From Bolinopsis microptera (lineage: Eukaryota > Ctenophora > Tentaculata > Lobata > Bolinopsidae), in the NCBI RefSeq assembly GCF_026151205.1, contig NC_087079.1, forward strand, positions 17,850,945-17,914,944: a stretch of DNA of 64,000 nt. Reading direction: 5' to 3'. Of this stretch, positions 41,304-53,497 are shown piece after piece. A program made the translations under genes and the position numbers. Within the stretch, counting starts at the first letter, position 1. Every line of letters starts with the position of its first letter. The notes below the pieces were generated by a model that was not told where the DNA came from, searched no databases, and saw nothing but the letters and a program-made list of their open reading frames with translations.

Positions 41304-41861
41304 GAGTATGGTCTCCAGTAAACCGGTTTGATCAGCTGATAATAATTTTATAGATCGGAAAAAAAGACCCGGAGGCCGGAGTAGTCATTTAACTTGTTGA
41401 TTAGATTAGAACTTTTAATTTTTTAAGAAAAAAGGAAAATAGCAATATTGATTGAATAGATCTTGTAATAAATATTGATTTGTGACTACAAATGATTGCA
41501 TTTGTGTGTTATAAATATAAACTTACTACGAAATAATAAGAGAAAACAAAATCTCATAGAACTCAACAAATAGCTGCTGCCAGCGAACTGAGCTGACCGG
41601 TTATCAACTGAATGGGGATTCTACCGACACAAATTTAAATTTGTTTTCTTTTCAAGGTGTAAGTATTTTGGCAAGAACTTAGAAATTATCACAGTTTATT
41701 AAATGAAGTAATAAAGTAATAAAGACAACTTATTATATATTATTATATCGATAATTCATCAAAACATGATAAATTCTATAATACAACCACTGAAGCGCCA
41801 AACTACGCGCACTGTACAATGTTTGTTACAATAATTTTACCTCGCGCGTTACAGTTACTCC

Positions 41862-44800
41862 ACTTGTAGCAGCTGCTTCAGAAGGACTTTCGACAAAACT
41901 GTACCATATGGATTGGTCGAAAATCGAGTGTTTTAGTGAATAACTTAGAATATATTTTCGATTTTCTCAAGATCTGACCAATAGATTTTCTTTAAACTTT
42001 CCAGATAGTTGTATGACTATGAGAAAGATATTCTGCGCGATTTTGGGCGAGTTTCTATGTGCCAAACCTAAGATATGACTTCAAACACAAGACAATATCT
42101 CCAAATTGGCGGTTTCTAGCGGAACGCTGGCACATATTTCGAGATCCTATTGATAAATTTTCTTTAAACTTTCTAGATAGTTGTATGGCTATGAGACAGC
42201 TAATCTGTGCGATTTTTGTAGAATTTCTATGTGTTGAACTTGAGATATGAATTCAAACACAAGAAAATATCACAAATTGGCGGTTTCTAGCGGAACGCAG
42301 GCACATATTTCAAGATCCTACTGATAAATTTTCTTTAAACTTTCTAGATAGTTGTATGGCTATGAGACAGATAATCTGTGCGATTTTTGTAGAATTTCTA
42401 TGTGTTGAACTTGAGATATGACTTCAAACACAAGAAAATATCACAAATTGGCGGTTTCTAACGGAACACAGGCACATATTTCGAGATCCTACAGATAAAT
42501 TTTCTTTAAACTTTCTAGATAGTTGTATGGCTATGAGACGGATAATCTGTGCGATTTTGGGCGAATTTCTATGTGTTAAACTTGAGATATGACTTCAAAC
42601 ACAAGAAAATATCTCCAAATTGGCGGTTTTTAGCGGAACAAAGGCATATATATTTTGGAGATCTAAATGATAGAATTTTTAAAAACTTTCCAGATAGTTA
42701 CATGGCTACAGGAGGAGGAGGAGAAGGAGGAGTACTGAGGAGGAGGACTGAGGAAGACTGAGGAGGAGGAGGAGGTATTGGAGGAGGTGGACTCAGAAGG
42801 AGGAGGAGGAGGACTGAAGAGGAGGAGGAAGTGGAGGATGTGGAGGAGGTAGATGACTCAGGAGGAGGAGGAATCAGGAGGACTCAGATGGAGGAAGACT
42901 CAGGAGGAGATGGACTCGGGAGGACTCAGGAGGAGGAGGAGGATGAGAACACAGGATGAGGAGGATGAGGATGAGGATGAGGAGGAAGAGGACTCAAGGG
43001 GACTCAGGAGTAGGAGGACTGAGAAGGATGAGGAAGACTGAGGAGGAGGACTGAGGAGGACTGAGGAGGAGGAAGAGGAGTATTACTTAGAAGGACTGAG
43101 GAGGAGGAGGAGGAAGAGGAGTAGGACTGAGGAGGACTGAGGAGGAGGAGGAGAAAGATGAGTAGGACTGAGGAAGAGGAGTAGGACTGAGGAGGACTGA
43201 GGAGAAGGAGGAAGAGGGGATGAGGGAGAGGAGGGAGAGGAGGGAGAGGAGGATGAGGAGGAGGAGGAGGAGGAGGAGGACTGATGAAGAGGAGGAGGAG
43301 GAGAAGAAGGAGGAGGACTGGAAGAGGAGGACTGAGGAGGGGAAGGAGGAGGAAGGGGAGGACTGATGAGGAGGAGGAGGAGGATGAGGAGGATGAGGAA
43401 GACTGAGGAGGGGGAAGAGGAGGAGAAGAAGGACTGAGGAGGAGGAGGAGGAGGAGAAGGATGACTGAGGAGGACTGAGGAGGAGGAGGAAGAGGAGGAA
43501 GAGGAGGAGGACTGACGAGGAGTAGGAGGAGGAGGAGGAAAAGGAGAAGGAGGAGGAGGAGGACTGAGGAGGAGGAGGAGGATGATGACTGAGGAGGAGG
43601 AAGACTGAGGAGGAGGAGGAAGAGGAGGAGGAGGAGGAGGGGCATGAGGGAGAGGAGGATGAGAAGGAGAAGGAGGAGGAGGAGGAAGAAGAGGAGGAGG
43701 AAGAGGAGGAAGAGGAGGAGGAAGCATCTAAATGTTATTTCCATTTTTTCACAACATTTTTTCACAACATTTTTGTTTATCAGTAGGATCTCAAGATAAT
43801 TGACTTTCGTCAAATATTGTACCAATTTGAGATATTTTCTTGTGTTTGAAGTCATATCTCAAGTTTGGCACATAGAAATTCGCCCAAACTTGCTCAGATT
43901 ATCCGTCCTATAGCCATACAACTATCTGGAAAGTTTAAGGAAAATTTATCAGTAGGATCTCAAGATAATTGACTTTTGTCAAATATTGTACCAATTTGAG
44001 ATATTTTCTTGTGTTTGAACTCATATCTCAGGTTTGGCACATAGAAATTCCCCCAAACTTGCTCAGATTATCCGTCCTATAGCCATACAACTATCTGGAA
44101 AGTTTAAAGAAAATTTATCAGTAGGATCTCAAGATAATTGACTTTCGTCAAATATTGTACCAATTTGAGATATTTTCTTGTGTTTGATCTCATATCTCAG
44201 GTTTGGCACATAGAAATTCGCCCAAACTTGCTCAGATTATCCGTCCTATAGCCATACAACTATCTGGAAAGTTTAAAGAAAATTTATCAGTAGGATCTCA
44301 AGATAATTGACTTTCGTCAAATATTGTACCAATTTGAGATATTTTCTTGTGTTTGAAGTCATATCTCAAGTTTGGCACATAGAAATTCGCCCAAACTTGC
44401 TCAGATTATCCGTCCTATAGCCATACAACTATCTGGAAAGTTTAAAGAAAATTTTTCAGTAGGATCTCAAGATAATTGACTTTTGTCAAATATTGTACCA
44501 ATTTGAGATATTTTCTTGTGTTTGAACTCATATCTCAGGTTTGGCACATAGAAATTCCCCCAAACTTGCTCAGATTATCCGTCCTATAGCCATACAACTA
44601 TCTGGAAAGTTTAAAGAAAATTTATCAGTAGGATCTCAAGATAATTGACTTTCGTCAAATATTGTACCAATTTGAGATATTTTCTTGTGTTTGAAGTCAT
44701 ATCTCAAGTTTGACACATAGAAATTCGCCCAAACTTGCTCAGATTATCCGTCTCATAACCATACAACTATCTGGAAAGTTTAAAGAAAATTTATCAGTAG

Positions 44801-45056
44801 GATCTCAAGATAATTGACTTTCGTCAAATATTGTACCAATTTGAGATATTTTCTTGTGTTTGAAGTCATATCTCAAGTTTGACACATAGAAATTCGCCCA
44901 AACTTGCTCAGATTATCCGTCTCAGAACCATACAACTATCTGGAAAGTTTAAAGAAAATTTATCAGTAGGATCTCAAGATAATTGACTTTCGTCAAATAT
45001 TGTACCATGGTACAGTTTGGTACAGAAAGTCCAACTCAGCTGCTTTTACTACAGCT
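41862..45056. mobile_element. Foldback-like element with subrepeat arms and purine core
   Basis: Outer ends are imperfect inverted repeats (GTAGCAGCTGCTTCAGAAGG on the left; the reverse complement of 45005-45055 on the right, both leading to AAACTGTACCAT). Left arm 41960-42700 holds about four units of roughly 178 bp. Right arm 43770-45005 holds about seven units of the same family in opposite orientation. Between them is a 1-kb GAGGA/GACTGAGGA purine core. No transposase is seen; a non-autonomous foldback-type transposon is the best description. Confidence 0.75.
42700..43727. repeat. Purine-rich GAGGA/GACTGAGGA core
   Basis: Degenerate tandem GAG/GGA DNA, ending in GGAAGCATCTAAATGTTATT. It gives long Ser/Pro/Leu-rich open frames on the minus strand, which are not genes. 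Confidence 0.95.
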
Positions 45057-45059
45057 ACT

Positions 45060-45877
45060 AAACTTCTAGAAGCTGCTTTTACTGACCTAAAATGATGTCG
45101 TACCTCCAAAAGTCAAGACGTGAACGGTGAACTAAATCAATTTAAATCACGAGAAAGCGCTGTTTAAAACTCTGATGAGAACACAAGTTCATAGCTGGTA
45201 ACAAATCGAGATAAACTTACGAAGAAGACTTACACGGTTTTCATACTTATCATCAAGCTAACAACTGAGAACAGCAAGCAAAACAAAGCAATGAAGTAGG
45301 AAGTTAAAGCAATGTTCATGTTGTGCATAAGGGGTGTGGAACTTTAGGTTAAATTTGTTTAATGATTCATGTAGACTGTAAAGTTAATTTACACAGCAAT
45401 TAATGAGTTTTAAAACCACACATAAACTAAATTGAGGCTTTACAAGCAGTTTTAGCTGGAAATGTGCTGCAGACAACAGAGTATAGCAACACAGGTACTG
45501 TAGTAGTACACAGGTACTGACCTACTGTAGTATACTCTAACTTAACACAATGTTACATGTTGTCTACCTGTCTACTTAGTACAATACACATAACACAATG
45601 CTACACATTACACATTAGTACATCACATTAGTACAACATGGAAGACTACATACCACTTTCTCATTTGCTACCTTCAGAAATAAAGAAGTTTTAAAGTTAA
45701 ACACGGCTTTAAAAACTGAAGAGTATTTCTCAGGACAGACTTAAGAACAAAAATTTAAAAGATTGTCATATTATTAACTATTTTAATGAATCAAGTAAAA
45801 GACTAAAGTAGTAACAAATAAAGTAAAACTCACTACTTTTATATAGTAACTATAGCAACAAATAAAGTAAAACTCAC
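45060..45877. other. Intron DNA, no exon seen
   Basis: AT-rich. Holds the second copy of the donor region of the exon 45970-45878. Confidence 0.5.
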
Positions 45878-45970
45878 TACTTTGGCAAGACTGTCTCTGT
45901 AAGAGTGAACGTAGCTAGCTAGATGTTTTAATCTCTTAATCTCCTTCTCAAACTTATCCAATTCTTGCAG
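45878..45970 (-). CDS. Coiled-coil/spectrin-repeat-like exon with duplicated donor
   Basis: Thirty-one codons, phase 0/0, ctccgcag to GTA|GTGAGT, encoding LQELDKFEKEIKRLKHLASY then VHSYRDSLAKV. The exon end plus donor (AAAGTAGTGAGTTTTACTT) is repeated once more in the intron at 45815-45840, a two-copy version of the donor arrays seen elsewhere. Confidence 0.7.
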
Positions 45971-46251
45971 CTGCGGAGAAATTTTAAACATTGGATAATA
46001 AATTCTATACCTGGTGTTATTCTAATACTCACAGCGTGTACTTCTAATATTCAACCAAAATCAAGAATAACGATACATTTTCTAATGCTACGGTACAGAA
46101 ATTGGTCATTTTACCTTATTAAAGTTAAAATGAGGAAAAATGCGGAGTTGTTAGGTCCCAATGTACGACAAAAGGGGATGAAGCATGATTTTTGGCAGGA
46201 TACCCATGGTGGCTAGAATAGGGTTGAAAAATAACAACAAATTGTTCTAAC

Positions 46252-46341
46252 CTCGGTAGCGTATGTGTGTAGTTTCTTCTGGGCTGCTTTGTTGCTCTTA
46301 TCGTAGTGTGAAGCTAACTGTCGTGACGACACCAGGAACAC
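46252..46341 (-). CDS. Coiled-coil/spectrin-repeat-like exon
   Basis: Thirty codons, phase 0/0, acccag to GAG|GTTAGA. Helical sequence VFLVSSRQLASHYDKSNKAA then QKKLHTYATE, continuing the rod after the CH pair. Confidence 0.68.
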
Positions 46342-46500
46342 CTGGGTTAATAGATAGTAGAGCTAGGTTAGTTGTGGTCAACATGTTAGCTCATGTAGAG
46401 GAGCAGGATTAAGAGATCATAATTAATATTAACATTCCCAACTTTGAACTGAGAGAGCCCCCCCCCCCCCCATACTAGATAAGCTAATAGTTATTTGTAC

Positions 46501-46638
46501 CTCGTTAAGGCCCTGTGGAGGTTGGTCTGAGTGGAGAGTATCTCTGAGTTTCCTCCACTCTCCTGCCATCTCCTCAACACAGTGCTCCTGAGCTTCTTCT
46601 AGTTCCCCCATCATAACACGTGATCTCTCCTGTAACTC
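46501..46638 (-). CDS. Coiled-coil/spectrin-repeat-like exon
   Basis: Forty-six codons, phase 0/0, cactcag to GAG|GTACAA. The charged heptad-rich helix ELQERSRVMMGELEEAQEHC is followed by VEEMAGEWRKLRDTLH, typical of a spectrin repeat helix (W near the middle). It follows the CH2 end by one intron, and that intron is filled by a 23-bp array running up to this acceptor. Confidence 0.75.
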
Positions 46639-46644
46639 CTGAGT

Positions 46645-47365
46645 GACACGTGTTAGTTAAATTCCTGGCACGTGTTAGTTAAATTCCTGGCACGTGTTAG
46701 TTAACTTCTCTGACACGTGTTAGTTAACTTCTCTGACACGTGCTAGTTAACTTATCTGACACGTGTTAGTTAACTTCTCTGACACGTGTTAGTTAACTTC
46801 TCTTGCACGTGTTGGTTAACTTCTCTGACACGTGTTAGTTAACTTCTCTGGCACGTGTTAGTTAACTTCTCTGACACGTGTTAGTTAACTTCTCTGGCAC
46901 GTGTTAGTTAACTTCTCTGGCACGTGTTAGTTAACTTATCTGGCACGTGTTAGTTAACTTCTCTGGCACGTGTTAGTTAACTTCTCTGGCACGTGTTAGT
47001 TAACTTCTCTGACACGTGTTGGTTAACTTCTCTGACACGTGTTGGTTAACTTATCTGGCACGTGTTAGTTAACTTCTCTGACACGTGTTGGTTAACTTAT
47101 CTGGCACGTGTTAGTTAACTTCTCTGGCACGTGTTGGTTAACTTCTCTGGCACGTGTTAGTTACCTTCTCTGACACGTGTTAGTTAACTTCTTTGGCACG
47201 TGTTAGTTAACTTCTTTGGCACGTGTTAGTTAACTTCTCTGACACGTGTTAGTTAACTTCTCTGGCACGTGTTAGTTAACTTATCTGGCACGTGTTATTT
47301 AACTTCTCTGGCACGTGTTAGTTAACTTCTCTGACACGTGTTAGTTAACTTCTCTGACACGTGCT
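46645..47365. repeat. 23-bp acceptor-side array
   Basis: About 31 units. The minus-strand unit has TTAACTAACACGTGTCAG, i.e. a branch-point-like TAACTAAC followed 10 nt later by CAG. The array runs up to the acceptor of the exon at 46638, whose own sequence is CTAACACGTGTCACTCAG. Confidence 0.93.
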
Positions 47366-47557
47366 ATTTCTTTTGGAATAAGGCCAAAATACGGAGCAAA
47401 TATTAATAAATTATCTTATTTGGTACCCTCTCATCACGACACGACCCGTTCGTGCAATTCTTCTTATTCAACTTATGGAAATCTTCCGACTTAATTTGTG
47501 AAATGATCGTTTAAAATGTTATTATTAACTATATTAATTATATTAAAATTAACTAAC

Positions 47558-47667
47558 CAGAAAGTGAGCTGCCCGCTGTCTGGCAGTGTGTTTACCCAGG
47601 AGAACACTCTTCAGTACAGACAAGTACACTAACACTACTCTCTCATCAGGGATACTGGTAGCTACAT
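47558..47667 (-). CDS. CH2 domain exon c (end of actin-binding domain)
   Basis: Last helix of CH2: D-VATSIPDERVVLVYLSVLK, matching VD.PDEKSVITYVSSLY. It then reads HTARQRAAHFL into a following region. It runs 110 nt from caatttcag to CTG|GTTAGT, phase 1 in (joins CH2 exon b exactly) and phase 0 out. A 12-bp array ends about 15 nt before the acceptor. Confidence 0.85.
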
Positions 47668-47682
47668 CTGAAATTGTAGTGT

Positions 47683-48000
47683 TTATCAGTGTGTTTATTA
47701 GTGTGTTTATAAGTGTGTTTATCAGTGTGTTTATTAGTGTGTTTATTAGTGTGTTTATTAGTGTGTTTAGTAGTGTGTTTATTAGTGTGTTTATTAGTGT
47801 GTTTAGTAGTGTGTTTATTAGTGTGTTTAGTAGTGTGTTTAGTAGTGTGTTTAGTAGTGTGTTTATTAGTGTGTTTATCAGTGTGTTTAGTAGTGTGTTT
47901 ATTAGTGTGTTTAGTAGTGTGTTTAGTAGTGTGTTTATCAGTGTGTTTATTAGTGTGTTTATTAGTGTGTTTATATTAGTGTGTTTATTAGTGTGTTTAG
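47683..48000. repeat. 12-bp GTGTGTTTATTA array
   Basis: About 26 units (TTATTA, TTAGTA and TTATCA variants), ending about 15 nt before the CH2 exon c acceptor on the minus strand. Confidence 0.95.
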
Positions 48001-49510
48001 TTAATAAAGGGTCGGTTAGAGTTGGGATAACTTGTAGTATTACTTGAGAAGGCATGTGTATGTGTAGTATTACCATAGTATCTATTCGATAGTATAGAGT
48101 ATTTTAATTGATATCTTGTCAGACCTCACTTCAACTCACATGCGCACACCATATCACACAATATACCCTCAAACTACACTATAAAACTATCAGGTAGTAA
48201 CTAGTAACTAGTAACTAGGTAACTAGTAACTGTTAACACTAGGTGTGTTTGCTGGGCTGGTGGTCTGTATCCAAACAATGCAGCTCTGTTGGCTCATGTA
48301 GTGCAACAGCTCTACTATATTGGCTCTATTTTGCCGCCTCTATTCAAACTATTGGTGATGTGATTACTTGAAAACAATAGCTCAAACAGTGTGTTTATTG
48401 CTCACTACTACTACACGTATTATATAGCAGGTTCTATCATCTGACTGTGTCATATTCTACACAAAACACTATTGAGAGGGGTATAATTAATACACACAGA
48501 GTTTGTAATACTGTTTATTGTATACAATTGGCAGGGTTACAATACTATAGACAGGTGTGTGTGTTGTTAGAGACAACCCGACTAAATAAGAGAAGTTTAT
48601 TAGTTTGTAGAATTCATTATTTAGTTGTTAGTTTCCAGAATATACGTAGGTAACAGCGGGAGGCAACCAATATCCAATATGACAATTAGTCAATTAGAAG
48701 CTCACAACCATGTTAGTGTGCAACTGTAACACACTACTACTACTAATACTAACACACTACTACTATAACACAGTGTGTTTCTATGTGGCACAATATGGCA
48801 CTTATCTGTTAAATCTTAACATTCTTACTTTAGAAGGTTGGTTGTAATTACAACATGACGTTATAAATAACATTACTACCAGGTATTCAAGTTTTTAAGT
48901 ATCTGACTTTATCCTGTAGCTCTTGTCTCGGTAAAAATAAGTAATATCGTATAATTGAAGTAGAGTAAGTGTTGTTAGTATATAGTAAGTGTTGTTAGTA
49001 TATAGTAAGTGCTGTTAGTACAGTAACACTACATAAACACTACAGAGAGTACTAGAGTAGTTGAGGTAGTGTTTTAGTAACCTCACTACTAGAAAAATTC
49101 CCAAAATTTCAACAAAAATCCTCGGTCAAATCCTCGGTAAAATCGTCAAATTTCGCCGAGGCCGAGGAATTTCGAATCTATTTTTGACCGAGGCCGAGGC
49201 GAACCGAGGAATTGTCCTCCTGACCGAGGCCGAGGAAAAATCGCCATTCCTCGGTAAAACCGAGGCCGAGGACTCGGTCGACCCTTGACTACCCACCTGG
49301 TGTACAATAGTGAACCCTCCTAACATTGCTTAATTAAGTTATGTGACGTTATTATAACTAGATGTTATGTGACGTTATAACTAGATGAGTATTAATTAAT
49401 ATCACCACATAACTCGTTCACGCAGGCACACTATAATGATCAAAATATGTCAAGTTTAGTGGTAGGTATTAGTTTAAACCTTACAATATCTTGTTAATCA
49501 TGCACTCTAA
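48001..49510. other. Intron DNA with CCGAGG cluster
   Basis: No exon seen. 49120-49270 holds many CCGAGGCCGAGGAATTT-like overlapping units. Confidence 0.5.
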
Positions 49511-50768
49511 TACAGTATAACTACTTTACAGCACTCTAATACAGTATAACTACTTTACAGCACTCTAATACAGTATAACTACTTTACAGCACTCTAATAC
49601 AGTATAACTACTTTACAGCACTCTAATACAGTATAACTACTTTACAGCACTCTAATACAGTATAACTACTTTACAGCACTCTAATACAGTATAACTACTT
49701 TACAGCACTCTAATACAGTATAACTACTTTACAGCACTCTAATACAGTATAACTACTTTACAGCACTCTAATACAGTATAACTACTGAACAGCACTCTAA
49801 TACAGTATAACTACTTTACAGCACTCTAATACAGTATAACTACTTTACAGCACTCTAATACAGTATAACTACTGAACAGCACTCTAATACAGTATAACTA
49901 CTTTACAGCACTCTAATACAGTATAACTACTTTACAGCACTCTAATACAGTATAACTACTTTACAGCACTCTAATACAGTATAACTACTTTACAGCACTC
50001 TAATACAGTATAACTACTTTACAGCACTCTAATACAGTATAACTACTTTACAGCACTCTAATACAGTATAACTACTTTACAGCACTCTAATACAGTATAA
50101 CTACTTTACAGCACTCTAATACAGTATAACTACTGAACAGCACTCTAATACAGTATAACTACTTTACAGCACTCTAATACAGTATAACTACTTTACAGCA
50201 CTCTAATACAGTATAACTACTTTACAGCACTCTAATACAGTATAACTACTTTACAGCACTCTAATACAGTATAACTACTTTACAGCACTCTAATACAGTA
50301 TAACTACTTTACAGCACTCTAATACAGTATAACTACTTTACAGCACTCTAATACAGTATAACTACTTTACAGCACTCTAATACAGTATAACTACTTTACA
50401 GCACTCTAATACAGTATAACTACTTTACAGCACTCTAATACAGTATAACTACTTTACAGCACTCTAATACAGTATAACTACTTTACAGCACTCTAATACA
50501 GTATAACTACTGAACAGCACTCTAATACAGTATAACTACTTTACAGCACTCTAATACAGTATAACTACTTTACAGCACTCTAATACAGTATAACTACTTT
50601 ACAGCACTCTAATACAGTATAACTACTTTACAGCACTCTAATACAGTATAACTACTTTACAGCACTCTAATACAGTATAACTACTTTACAGCACTCTAAT
50701 ACAGTATAACTACTTTACAGCACTCTAATACAGTATAACTACTTTACAGCACTCTAATACAGTATAAC
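49511..50768. repeat. Homogeneous 29-bp array
   Basis: About 43 units of CACTCTAATACAGTATAACT plus ACTTTACAG, almost identical. The only recurrent variant is ACTGAACAG for ACTTTACAG in a few units. It lies in the intron between CH2 exons b and c. Confidence 0.97.
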
Positions 50769-51177
50769 ATGATGCTAATCCCAGGGGACCTGGTCCTAAT
50801 TAAAACTAATGTTACACGAGTGAAGTAAGGAGGCTAAGTGAGTTAGAACCTTGTTACAGGGTGTAGTGAGCTGCTGTAGAGAGGGTTCACTTTAGTATCC
50901 GGGGTGTAGTGTTACAACTTGGTACAGTTCCAGTATTTACTGTAAACTCAAAACATTGTAGTATATAATAAATAGTGTTGTCAGAGGTACAGAGAAAAGC
51001 TGTGTTGGCTACTGCTAGATCAAAGAATCGAGTCAGTTCTGAGTAATAGTCTGTCGGTTATTTGCGCATGATAAGTTTAAGTCTTATCCGGCAGCTGATA
51101 CTTCGAAATTTTATGTTTAACTAGTATTATACATTATTTTTAGTAAACAACGTTAGTAGTTACCCTGCCCTCGTTCC

Positions 51178-51678
51178 CAAGGTAAAAATCTCCCGGCCCC
51201 CAGGTAACCAGGGTAACCAAGGTAACCAAGGTAGCCAGGGTAACCAGGGTAAGCAAGGTAAGCAAGGTAAGCAAGGTAAGCAAGGTAACCAAGGTAACCA
51301 AGGTAACCAGGGTAACCTATGTAACCAAGGTAACCTATGTAACCAGGGTAACCTATGTAACCAAGGTAACCTAGGTAACCTATGTAAGCAAGGTAACCAA
51401 GGTAACCAAGGTAAGCAAGGTAACCAGGGTAACCTATGTAACCAAGGTAACCAGGATAAGCAAGGTAACCTATGTAACCAAGGTAACCAGGGTAACCAAG
51501 GTAACCAAGGTAACCTAGGTAAGCAAGGTAACCAAGGTAACCAAGGTAACCAGGGTAACCAGGGTAACCTATGTAACCAGGGTAACCTATGTAACCTATG
51601 TAACCAAGGTAACCAAGGTAACCAGGGCCGGGTAACCAAGGTAACCAAGGTAACCAGGGTAACCAAGGTAACCTATGT
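51178..51678. repeat. 9-bp AAGGTAACC-type array
   Basis: About 55 units with variants (AGGGTAACC, AAGGTAAGC, TATGTAACC), starting about 8 nt after the CH2 exon b donor on the minus strand. Confidence 0.95.
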
Positions 51679-51685
51679 AACGTAC

Positions 51686-51801
51686 CGTGCGGCATGAGAA
51701 GAGGTTCCACAGAGAAGCAGCTTTTAGCCACGTTAAGAGCATGCTGTACTCTCTCTACTGGCGACATCTTACTTACACTAGCCATCACTACTTTGTCAGG
51801 C
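51686..51801 (-). CDS. CH2 domain exon b
   Basis: Middle of CH2: RPDKVVMASVSKMSPVERVQ then ALNVAKSCFSVEPLLMPH, matching RPDLID...NR..LE.AF.VAE..LGI..LLDPED. It runs 116 nt from cttccag to CACG|GTACGT, phase 2 in and phase 1 out. A roughly 9-bp TTGGTTACC array starts within 10 nt of the donor. Confidence 0.88.
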
Positions 51802-51848
51802 CTGGAAGAGGAACATGGAGTTAGAATTAACAGAAATGTTAACTTTGT

Positions 51849-53446
51849 GTAATATTGGGGGGGGGGGGGGGGGGGGGGTGTCATGTCCGTCTATGTCCGT
51901 CTATGTCCTGTCCTTTTTGGATTCTATGAGACAACGGACGTGTTTTTTGGGACATTGGCGGACACGGACGGACATTGGCGGACTCGGACGGACATTGGCG
52001 GACCCGGACGGACATTGGCGGACTTGGATGGACATTGGTGGACATTAGCAGACATTGGTGGACATTAGCGGACAAACATTTTGAGGACTGAAGAGTACTG
52101 AAGAGTACTGGAGAGTACTGAGGAGGATGGCTGAGAAGGATGGCTGAGGAGGATGGCTGAGGAGGATGACTGAGGAGGATGACTGAGGAGGATGACTGAG
52201 AGGGAGGAGAAGGATCAGGAAGACCCAGGAGGAGGAGGAGGAGGAGGACCCAGAAGGAGGACCTAGGAGGAGGAGGAGGAGAACTGAGGAGGATGACTGA
52301 GGAGGAGGAGGACTCAGGAGGAGGACTGAGGAGGACTGAGAAGGAGGATGGCTGAGGAGGATGGCTGGGGAGGATGGCTGAGGAGGATGACTGAGGAGGA
52401 TGACTGAGAGGGAGGAGGAGGAGGACTCAGGAGGAGGACTCAGAAGGAAGAGGAGGAGGACTCAGGAGGAGGACTCAGGAGGAGGACTTAGGAGAAATGA
52501 GAAGGAGGACTGAGGAGAACTGAGGAGGAGGAGGAGGAGGACTGAATAGGAGGAGGAGAAGGAGGGGGACTGGGAGAGGACTGGGGAGGAGGAGGACTGA
52601 TGAGAAGGATGAGGAGGAGGACCCAGGAGGAGGAGGACTGAGGACCGAGGAGGAAGAGGAGGAGGATGAAGAGGATGAGGAGGACCCAGGAGGAGGAGGA
52701 CTGAGGAGGACTGAGGAGGACTGAGGAGGATGGCTGAGGAGCATGACTGAGAGGGAAGAGGAGGAGGAGGAGGAGGACTGAGGAGGACTGAGAAGGAGGA
52801 GGAGGAGGAGGAGGACTGAATAGGAGGAGGAGGAGGGGGACTGGGGGAGGACTGAGGAGGAGGATGGAGGACTGAGGAGAAGGATGAGGAGGAGGACTGA
52901 GGAGGACTGAGGACTGAGGAGGAAGAGGAGGAGGATGAAGAGGAGGAGGAGGACCCAGGAGGAGGACCCAGGAGGAGGACTCAGGAGGAGGAGGAGGACT
53001 GGGGAGGAGGAGGACTGTTGAGGACTGATGAGGAGGACTGAGGACGAGGAGGAGGAGGAGGAGGACTGAGGAGGGGAGGAGGAAGAGGACTGAGGAAGAT
53101 CAGGAAGACCCAGGGGGAGGAGGAGGAAGAGTAGGAGGAGGAAGCATCTAAATGTTATTTCCGTTTTTGTCCATTTTTGTCCGTTTTTGTCCGCTCTATT
53201 TTTTGTCCGTTTTGAAAATATAGGGTACCGAACGGACAAAAAACATTATCCCCCCTATAACAGCAAAAATTGAACATTTTATTTAGCAATTTAGGTGTCC
53301 ATTAATGTCCGCCTATGTCCGCCTATGTCCGCCTATGTCCGCCTATGTCCGCCTATGTCCGCCTATGTCCTGTCCTTTTTGGATTCTATGAGACAAGCGG
53401 ACATAGACGGACGTGACACCCCCCCCCCCCCACAATATTAAATATT
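51849..53446. mobile_element. Second composite inverted-repeat element with purine core
   Basis: Ends are inverted: AATATT, a G run, then TGTCATGTCCGTCTATGTCC on the left, and the reverse complement with a C run on the right. Inside are short GGACATTGGCGGAC and TATGTCCGCC tandem units and TGTCCTTTTTGGATTCTATG in both halves, around a GAGGA/GACTGAGGA core (52080-53140). The core ends in GGAAGCATCTAAATGTTATT, identical to the end of the core at 43727. It lies in the intron between CH2 exons a and b. Confidence 0.72.
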
Positions 53447-53497
53447 ATAGTCCTATTTAGTCTTTGATTTTATAAATATACACCACCCCAGTGGAAC

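Noticed and set aside
42850-43855. Leu/Ser/Pro-rich minus-strand frames of 214 and 283 codons
   Set aside because: Translation of GAGGA low-complexity DNA inside a foldback-like element.
52475-53239. Ser/Leu-rich 254-codon minus-strand frame
   Set aside because: The same purine core in the second element; no coding character.
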